From: a methanotrophic endosymbiont of Bathymodiolus puteoserpentis (Logatchev)
GTDB lineage: Bacteria > Pseudomonadota > Gammaproteobacteria > Methylococcales > Methylomonadaceae
Assembly (NCBI RefSeq): GCF_900128525.1
Contig: NZ_FQTQ01000061.1
Coordinates: 1 to 64,000 of the forward strand
Length of the DNA: 64,000 bases
Direction: 5' to 3'
This document shows, piece after piece, positions 58,739-64,000 of the stretch. The position numbers were made by a program, and so were the translations under genes. Each line of letters starts with the position of its first letter. Position 1 is the stretch's first letter. Under the pieces are notes generated by a model. That model did not search any database. It worked only from the letters and a program-made list of their open reading frames with translations, and was not told the DNA's origin.

Positions 58739-59513
58739 GCGCCGTCTCCTGTAAATTAAAAATCCGCTGAGCGCGGTGATTGTGAAAAAATTGTTCTATA
58801 AAAGGATGTTTATTATTCAGCACCTTATCCAAGGTATCAAAAGCAACCAACTGGTGTTCTGCAAGTACTCCCACTTTGCTACAAAGGTCTTTTAAAATAT
58901 GTAGGTCATGGGTCACCATAAACACGGTAAAATTCAACTCTTGGTGTAGTTTCTGTAATAAAACCACAAAATCATCACTTGCAATAGGGTCTAGCCCAGA
59001 AGTCGGTTCATCGAGTAATAATAACTCAGGCTCTAAAATCAATGCTCTAGCCAGAGCAACTCGTTTGACCATGCCGCCTGATAATTCCGAAGGTTTACGC
59101 ATAGCGTCATAAGAATTTAAGCCAACCATGCCCAACTTCATGCAGACCAGTTGTTTAACCAAAGGTTCATTATTGATACCTAATTCCCGTAATGGAAACG
59201 CAATATTTTCAAATACATTTAAAGCGCTAAACAGAGCACCATTTTGAAACAGTACTCCAGTATGGTTGCGCCGTTTCCGACACTCCATTGTACAAGCTTT
59301 CTGTACTTGTTCACTCAACACCTTTAAACTTCCTTGGCTCGGTGTTTCCAGACCAATTATTTCGCGTAATAATGTGGTTTTTCCACTTCCTGAGGCTCCC
59401 ACTAAACCTAATATCTCGCCTTTTTCAAGGCACAAACTAATATCTTGGTGCACTAATTGTTCGCCAAAATAGGTCCAGATATGTTTTAGCTCTATTGCGT
59501 GTTGCTGACTCAT
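58725..59513 (-). CDS. MlaF-like ABC ATPase
   Basis: This 262-residue ATPase has Walker A GASGSGKT at residues 39-46, signature LSGGMVKRVALARA, Walker B LLLLDEPTSGLDP and a switch His in VTHDLH. LSGGM rather than LSGGQ is typical of the Mkl/MlaF branch. It drives the permease of the next gene, which it overlaps by 4 bp. Confidence 0.93.
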   Translation of the reverse strand: MSQQHAIELKHIWTYFGEQLVHQDISLCLEKGEILGLVGASGSGKTTLLREIIGLETPSQGSLKVLSEQVQKACTMECRKRRNHTGVLFQNGALFSALNVFENIAFPLRELGINNEPLVKQLVCMKLGMVGLNSYDAMRKPSELSGGMVKRVALARALILEPELLLLDEPTSGLDPIASDDFVVLLQKLHQELNFTVFMVTHDLHILKDLCSKVGVLAEHQLVAFDTLDKVLNNKHPFIEQFFHNHRAQRIFNLQETAHGEG

Positions 59514-60643
59514 GGAAACCCCACATTTTTAAATAAAATGGAAAAAATGGTATCCACCATGATGACGGCTGTAATACTAGCTACAACAGCATTGGTTGTT
59601 TCAGCACCTAAACTTTCTGTATTTGGCTTTATTAAAAAACCGAAATGACAAGCAATAAGCGCGATCATTACACCAAATACAGCGCCCTTAGCCAAACCAA
59701 TGTAAATATTCACTACTGGTACAGATTTAGGTAACTGTTCAAGAAATTGCTGATAGTTAATGTCTAAAGTAAGATCGGCAGAGACCATTCCACCTATCAT
59801 AGCAATAACATCAGTCCAAATAATCAGTAAAGGCATAATTAAAAATAATGCGACAACTTTAGGCAAAACCAGCCTCAGAGAGTGAGAGACACCTAAAGCA
59901 GATAAGGCATCTAGCTCTTGAGTCACACGCATAATACCAATTTCAGCGGTCATTGCAGACCCTGAACGTCCTGCAATAATAATTGCGGTCAGCATAGGGC
60001 CTAATTCGCGAATAATACTAAGACCAAGTAAGTCGATAATATAAATTTCTGCACCAAAGCGTTGTAGCTGCAATGAAGAGAGGTAGCTCATTGATACACC
60101 AACCAACAAACCCACCAAGGCTGTAATTCCCAAAGCACTTACCCCAGCCTTGTAAATAGTCAGTGAAATTTCCTTAAAAGGGATTGCTCGTGGATGGCCT
60201 AGTAAAAAGATCAGATCAAGTATTAATCGGCCAAATAGGGTCAACCAAGTACATATATGACGACCAATCCCTTGTAGCTGTAACAAGATATGTACAAATA
60301 TTGCAGAAAAATTTATCTGTATAGGCTCTGCTATGGGAATGTTACGCCCTTGCCAGTGCTCAAATAAACGCATGTGCTCTGGGCGAATTATTAAGTCGGT
60401 AGGTAGCTTATTATGCCAAGCCTGCCACAGTAAGAAAGCAGCTGCGCTATCTAAGCGATCAATTTGGCTAATATCCCATTGCTTCCGTTTATCTCGACCC
60501 AGTTTTTTAATGGCCTTAAGCTCTGAAGACTCAGCGAGTGAACGTAAAGTCCACTGCCCCTTCAGAATAATTAAAGTATGACCATCATCTTCTTTAGAAA
60601 AGGTAATTTGAGGTTTACCTATACTCGATAGATTATCGTCCAT
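59510..60643 (-). CDS. MlaE-like permease with N-terminal STAS domain
   Basis: This 377-residue protein has a STAS-like region at residues about 12-110, followed by the MlaE permease core with about five helices. The MlaE motif is visible as IIREL..MLTAIIIAGRSGSA, AEIGIMRVTQELDALSALG and PLLIIWTDVIAMIGG. In E. coli the STAS partner is a separate gene, mlaB; here it is fused. It is first in a four-gene operon and no mlaC gene is present. Confidence 0.92.
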   Translation of the reverse strand: MDDNLSSIGKPQITFSKEDDGHTLIILKGQWTLRSLAESSELKAIKKLGRDKRKQWDISQIDRLDSAAAFLLWQAWHNKLPTDLIIRPEHMRLFEHWQGRNIPIAEPIQINFSAIFVHILLQLQGIGRHICTWLTLFGRLILDLIFLLGHPRAIPFKEISLTIYKAGVSALGITALVGLLVGVSMSYLSSLQLQRFGAEIYIIDLLGLSIIRELGPMLTAIIIAGRSGSAMTAEIGIMRVTQELDALSALGVSHSLRLVLPKVVALFLIMPLLIIWTDVIAMIGGMVSADLTLDINYQQFLEQLPKSVPVVNIYIGLAKGAVFGVMIALIACHFGFLIKPNTESLGAETTNAVVASITAVIMVDTIFSILFKNVGFP

Positions 60644-61332
60644 AAAATACTCACTTAAATGTAATGCGCTAAATTGTCTACTATTAATACGATAACCTTA
60701 CACTTAATTAAGACGAAGGTTAAGGCTATAAATTTATTTTCATTACATCTAATTTTTTTTGTAAGGAATGCTCCATTAAGCTGACTAATGGATAGATGAA
60801 CAGTCACCTTAATAAATCAATAACGTATAATCTAATGATGAAATTCGCGACATCGATGTTAGCAGAGCAAACTATGGATATAGCAGCGATGTTAGGCAGT
60901 ATGATGGATGGGGTTAAAGCGGTTATAGCTGTATTAATGGGGTCTTTAGTTTACGGCGGATTACTAGAGGTTATTACAGAGAAATCTGCTTGTTATTGTA
61001 ATGCTAGCAAAAGCTTGGCTTAAAAACTCATTTAGGAGCAGAAAATGCCTAATTAGACTTTACCATTACAAATGGTAGTGACCTAGCCCAGTCTTTTAAG
61101 ATAATGATCAAATCAGATATTATTTGTAATATATTGAAAGTTAAGGGTTAAAAATCATGCCAAAATAGGCCGTGTAGTTCCATAATATCCGTTTATACAT
61201 ACACTTCAATTGCTTACAAAGTTAAACTCGAAACCTAAGCTAGGGAGATGGAGTGTAAATTAAGCCTTAATTTAATATAGGCGAAACCAAAGAAAATAAA
61301 ACAATCAACAAAGTAATGGAATCTCAAAACTA
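60644..61332. other. Intergenic region before pstS
   Basis: This 690-bp gap has one doubtful 75-residue frame (60796-61023, plus) with a hydrophobic middle (MDIAAMLGSMMDGVKAVIAV) and no ribosome-binding site. At 61115-61155 there is a stretch that resembles 27797-27838 (AGATATTATTTGTAAT followed by AAAT-rich sequence). No clear Pho box was found by eye. Confidence 0.4.
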
Positions 61333-62175
61333 ATGAAAAAACTAGGCATAATAACAGCATTACTCATCATCATAGTCTTCGCATGGTTTTTCTTACCCAT
61401 GTCAGCGAACAATGCTAGCCCTAAAGGAAGCCTAGAAAAGCTTGTACTAACAGGCTCTAGCACCGTTGCACCTTTAGCGTCTGAAATTGGCAAACGTTTT
61501 GAGGCTTTACATCCTAATGTACGTGTTGATGTACAAACAGGAGGCTCTTCTCGTGGCGTTAACGATGCGCGCACTGGCTTGGCGAATATTGGTATGGCCT
61601 CGCGCGCACTAAAAGTAAAAGAAAGCGATCTACTCAGTTTCACTATCGCTTTAGATGGTATTAGCATTATTACTCATCAAGCAAATCCAGTCACCGCTTT
61701 AGACAGGCAACAAATCATTGCTATTTACACGGGTAAAATCCTTAATTGGAAAGACGTTGGCGGTAATGATGCACCGATTACTGTGGTTAATAAATCAGAG
61801 GGGCATTCGACACTGGAATTATTTTTACATCATTTCGGCTTAAAAAATACGGATGTTAAAGCGCACGTTGTTATCGGTGATAATCAGCAAGGCATTAAAA
61901 CAGTAGCAGGCAATCCAAATGCTATTGGTTATGTCTCAATTGGTGCAGCAGAATATGCAGCTAGCCATGATATTGCGATTAAACTACTGCCACTTGGAGG
62001 CATCACAGCCTCGGTGGCTAATGTACTGAACCATAGCTTTCCTTTATCCAGGCCCTTAAATTTAGTCACGCGTGAAGCACCAACGGGTACAGCAAAAGCC
62101 TTTATTGACTTTGCCCGTTCAGTACAGGTTAATGATCTTATCGAGGCACAATATTTTGTCCCTGTCGCACACTGA
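61333..62175 (+). CDS. pstS: Phosphate-binding protein PstS
   Basis: This 280-residue protein has an N-terminal hydrophobic segment (LGIITALLIIIVFAWFFLP) that may be an uncleaved membrane anchor. The mature part has LVLTGSSTVAPLASEIGKRF and DVQTGGSSRGVNDARTG, where TGSST and SSRG form the phosphate site, then SRALKVKE, AIYTGKILNWKDVGG and APTGTAKAFIDF. It captures phosphate for the permease PstCA. It is first in pstSCAB and overlaps the start of pstC. Confidence 0.9.
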   Translation: MKKLGIITALLIIIVFAWFFLPMSANNASPKGSLEKLVLTGSSTVAPLASEIGKRFEALHPNVRVDVQTGGSSRGVNDARTGLANIGMASRALKVKESDLLSFTIALDGISIITHQANPVTALDRQQIIAIYTGKILNWKDVGGNDAPITVVNKSEGHSTLELFLHHFGLKNTDVKAHVVIGDNQQGIKTVAGNPNAIGYVSIGAAEYAASHDIAIKLLPLGGITASVANVLNHSFPLSRPLNLVTREAPTGTAKAFIDFARSVQVNDLIEAQYFVPVAH

Positions 62176-63019
62176 TCAAAATCTTAGCTTAATACTACAG
62201 CTCTGTGCGCTGATTGCAGCCGCTGTGGTATTGTTGATTTTAGTGTTTTTGCTGAGTGAATCTTGGCCTGTTTTACAGCATGTATCGGTATGGCGTTTTT
62301 TCAGTGATGATGCTTGGCATCCAGCACAAGATTTATATAACATCACGCCGATGCTTTCCGCCACCTTACTGTCTACGCTGGGTGCATTATTACTGTCTAC
62401 GCCACTGGGTATTGCTTCTGCTTTGTTCACTCGCTATTATGCGCCGCCCGCGTTGGCGGCATGGTATCGGCGTTTAATTGAATTATTAGCTGGTATTCCT
62501 TCGGTGGTTTATGGGCTTTGGGGATTGACCACCTTAGCGCCGTTAGTCGGGCAATTACACCCACCTGGCGTAAGTTTATTAACGGCTATATTGGTTTTAG
62601 CGCTGATGATTTTACCAACAATTGCTTTAACCGTTGACTCTGCGCTACGCGCTGTCCCTGTTGCTTATCATCATAGTGCCGCTGCGCTGGGTCTATCACG
62701 TTGGGCAATCATTAAAAATATTATTTTACCAGCGGCACATTCAGGTATTACCTCTAGCGTTATGCTAGCCGCTGGTCGCGCGATAGGCGAAACCATGGCA
62801 GTATTGATGGTTGCAGGTAATGTGGTACAACACCCTCATAGCTTATTTGCTTCCGTGCGTACACTCACTGCCAATATTGCCTTGGAAATGTCCTATGCTA
62901 TGGGCGATCATCGAGCCGCTTTATTTGTGGCTGGCTTAGCGTTAATGCTAATGGTATTGCTGCTAGTCAGTAGTGCTGAACTCTTTAAAAGACGCTCATT
63001 ATGTCTACAAATACACTAG
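62132..63019 (+). CDS. pstC: Phosphate ABC transporter permease PstC
   Basis: This is a roughly 295-residue permease with six helices. I favour the ATG at 62132; a TTG at 62156 is an alternative and an earlier ATG (62072) lies too deep inside pstS. LAGIPSVVYGLWGLTTLAP and the coupling loop YHHSAAALGLSRWAIIKNI are typical of PstC. It forms the membrane channel with PstA. It overlaps pstS by 44 bp with this start and pstA by 19 bp. Confidence 0.88.
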   Translation: MILSRHNILSLSHTDQNLSLILQLCALIAAAVVLLILVFLLSESWPVLQHVSVWRFFSDDAWHPAQDLYNITPMLSATLLSTLGALLLSTPLGIASALFTRYYAPPALAAWYRRLIELLAGIPSVVYGLWGLTTLAPLVGQLHPPGVSLLTAILVLALMILPTIALTVDSALRAVPVAYHHSAAALGLSRWAIIKNIILPAAHSGITSSVMLAAGRAIGETMAVLMVAGNVVQHPHSLFASVRTLTANIALEMSYAMGDHRAALFVAGLALMLMVLLLVSSAELFKRRSLCLQIH

Positions 63020-63837
63020 CGACTTGCTTAATTTGGTTAGCTGCTTTATTTGTAACAGCTGTCTTTGTCTGTTTATTAGCTGATATTATTAGCCAAGGTT
63101 TAACAGGGCTTTCATGGTCATATCTTATTGAACCACCACAAGATGCAGGACGTGCTGGTGGTATTGGCTCTATCATTGTTTCAACGGGGCTTATTTTATT
63201 GGTGGCTATTGCCACCTCTGCACCCTTAGGTTTAGCAACTGCGATATTACTGACTGAATTTAGCACACAAAAAAGCACCTTTGCACAATTTGTTGAACGC
63301 AGCTTAGATGTACTCTCAGGTATTCCATCTATTATATTTGGCTTATTTGGCAATGCGTTCTTTTGTATTTATTTAGGATTGGGATTTTCTATTTTATCGG
63401 GCGGACTTACCTTAGCTTGTATGGCTCTACCTATTTTAATTCGTACTGCGACCGAAGGTTTACGCGCTGTACCCAATGATTACCGACTTTCCGCTGCCGC
63501 TTTAAGCATGACTCGAACATCAGCCTTAATCCATTTGCTTGTACCTGCCGCTACCCCCGCACTTGTAGCAGGTTTAATGTTAGGTATTGGTCGTGCAGGT
63601 GCTGAAACTGCCGCACTTATTTTTACCAGTGGCTATGTTGACCGTATGCCTGATTCGGTCATGGATTCGGGACGGGCATTATCGGTGCATATTTACGATC
63701 TTTCTATGAATGTTGCGGGTGGGGATGCTAAGGCTAATTCAGCGGCTTTAGTGTTAATCATACTTTTATTTGTTATCAACAGTGTTTCCAGTTTTTTAGC
63801 TAATCACTGGATGCATAAGAGAATTATTCACTTATGA
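63001..63837 (+). CDS. pstA: Phosphate ABC transporter permease PstA
   Basis: This 278-residue permease has LSGIPSIIFGLFGNAFFCIY near 112-131 and the coupling loop DYRLSAAALSMTRTSALIHL. The pattern matches PstA. It overlaps pstC by 19 bp and the start of pstB by 4 bp (ATGA). Confidence 0.93.
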   Translation: MSTNTLATCLIWLAALFVTAVFVCLLADIISQGLTGLSWSYLIEPPQDAGRAGGIGSIIVSTGLILLVAIATSAPLGLATAILLTEFSTQKSTFAQFVERSLDVLSGIPSIIFGLFGNAFFCIYLGLGFSILSGGLTLACMALPILIRTATEGLRAVPNDYRLSAAALSMTRTSALIHLLVPAATPALVAGLMLGIGRAGAETAALIFTSGYVDRMPDSVMDSGRALSVHIYDLSMNVAGGDAKANSAALVLIILLFVINSVSSFLANHWMHKRIIHL

Positions 63838-64000
63838 AGCCCTTATTTATAGACTCTAAAATGCGACTAGATCCAGCTGAACATAAAGTACCTAATGACA
63901 GCTATACTTTAGGGCCAATACAAGCAGGCGAGCCATGCTGCATTCCTAAAACTTTATTTAGCATCAAAAATTTATCATTACATTACGGCACTAAACCTGC
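63834..64000 (+). CDS. pstB: Phosphate ABC transporter ATPase PstB, cut by the window end
   Basis: The frame begins MKPLFIDSKMRLDPAEHK and, after a 40-residue leader, reads LFSIKNLSLHYGTKPA, which is the start of the PstB ATPase (F.I.NLSLYYG). Only 55 residues lie in the window; Walker motifs would follow. The ATGA overlap with pstA supports the start. Confidence 0.85.
   Translation, partial: MKPLFIDSKMRLDPAEHKVPNDSYTLGPIQAGEPCCIPKTLFSIKNLSLHYGTKP

Noticed and set aside
60796-61023. 75-residue plus-strand frame
   Set aside because: Hydrophobic but without ribosome-binding site, promoter or known relative; kept only as a note in the intergenic entry.
1-64000. CRISPR array
   Set aside because: No regularly spaced direct repeats of 24-40 bp were found by eye.

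Overview
The window looks like chromosomal DNA of an AT-rich gammaproteobacterium. The evidence is the gene content: Orn, RluE, DksA, a 1,595-residue NAD-glutamate dehydrogenase, CysZ, and an Mla-like operon. An aquatic lineage such as Methylococcales or Thiotrichales is a guess; the window contains no methane- or sulfur-oxidation marker that would settle it.

Layout. 1-7348: a dispersed repeat runs into an outer-membrane-type protein that has lost its natural N-terminus. It overlaps a 1,388-residue protein with HEAT-like repeats and a CapB/PgsB-like Mur-ligase domain. 7554-14035: housekeeping genes (orn, a fused CrcB-like fluoride channel, a DUF190 gene, serS, an OmpA/VWA lipoprotein, a Sel1 protein, gltX), then tRNA-Ala and two identical tRNA-Glu genes. 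14480-19710: OsmC protein and a slipin/NfeD operon set among decayed insertion sequences (IS3, IS200, one unidentified) and a clean 123-bp MITE with an 8-bp target duplication. 19710-31334: a second-type FtsH, a coiled-coil protein, a peptide-type ABC permease and double ATPase, rluE, bioA, dksA, an aminotransferase and a rhodanese. 31605-37877: a tandemly duplicated pair (small PstS-like periplasmic protein plus porin-like protein) followed by a membrane PAS-GGDEF-EAL protein. 38004-46277: yaaA, an unknown gene, the large glutamate dehydrogenase and a B12-binding radical SAM protein. 46491-52990: an accessory scrap yard with tRNA-Arg, a tmRNA/tRNA 3'-end fragment, three more copies of the dispersed repeat, a broken potassium channel, one intact ISAs1 element and remnants of IS3, IS4 and other transposases. 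53011-64000: mtaD and mtnA (divergent), cysZ, a DUF547 gene, an Mla/Pqi-like lipid transport operon and the phosphate transport operon pstSCAB, cut by the window end.

The strongest candidates for something undescribed are the HEAT-CapB protein with its outer-membrane partner, and the duplicated binding-protein/porin pairs that end in a c-di-GMP enzyme, which look like a sensory rather than a transport locus. A CrcB protein that carries one intact and one degenerate half, and the repeat that supplies a start codon to a truncated gene, are also worth checking. All function calls rest on reading the sequence and on memory of protein families; no database search was run.
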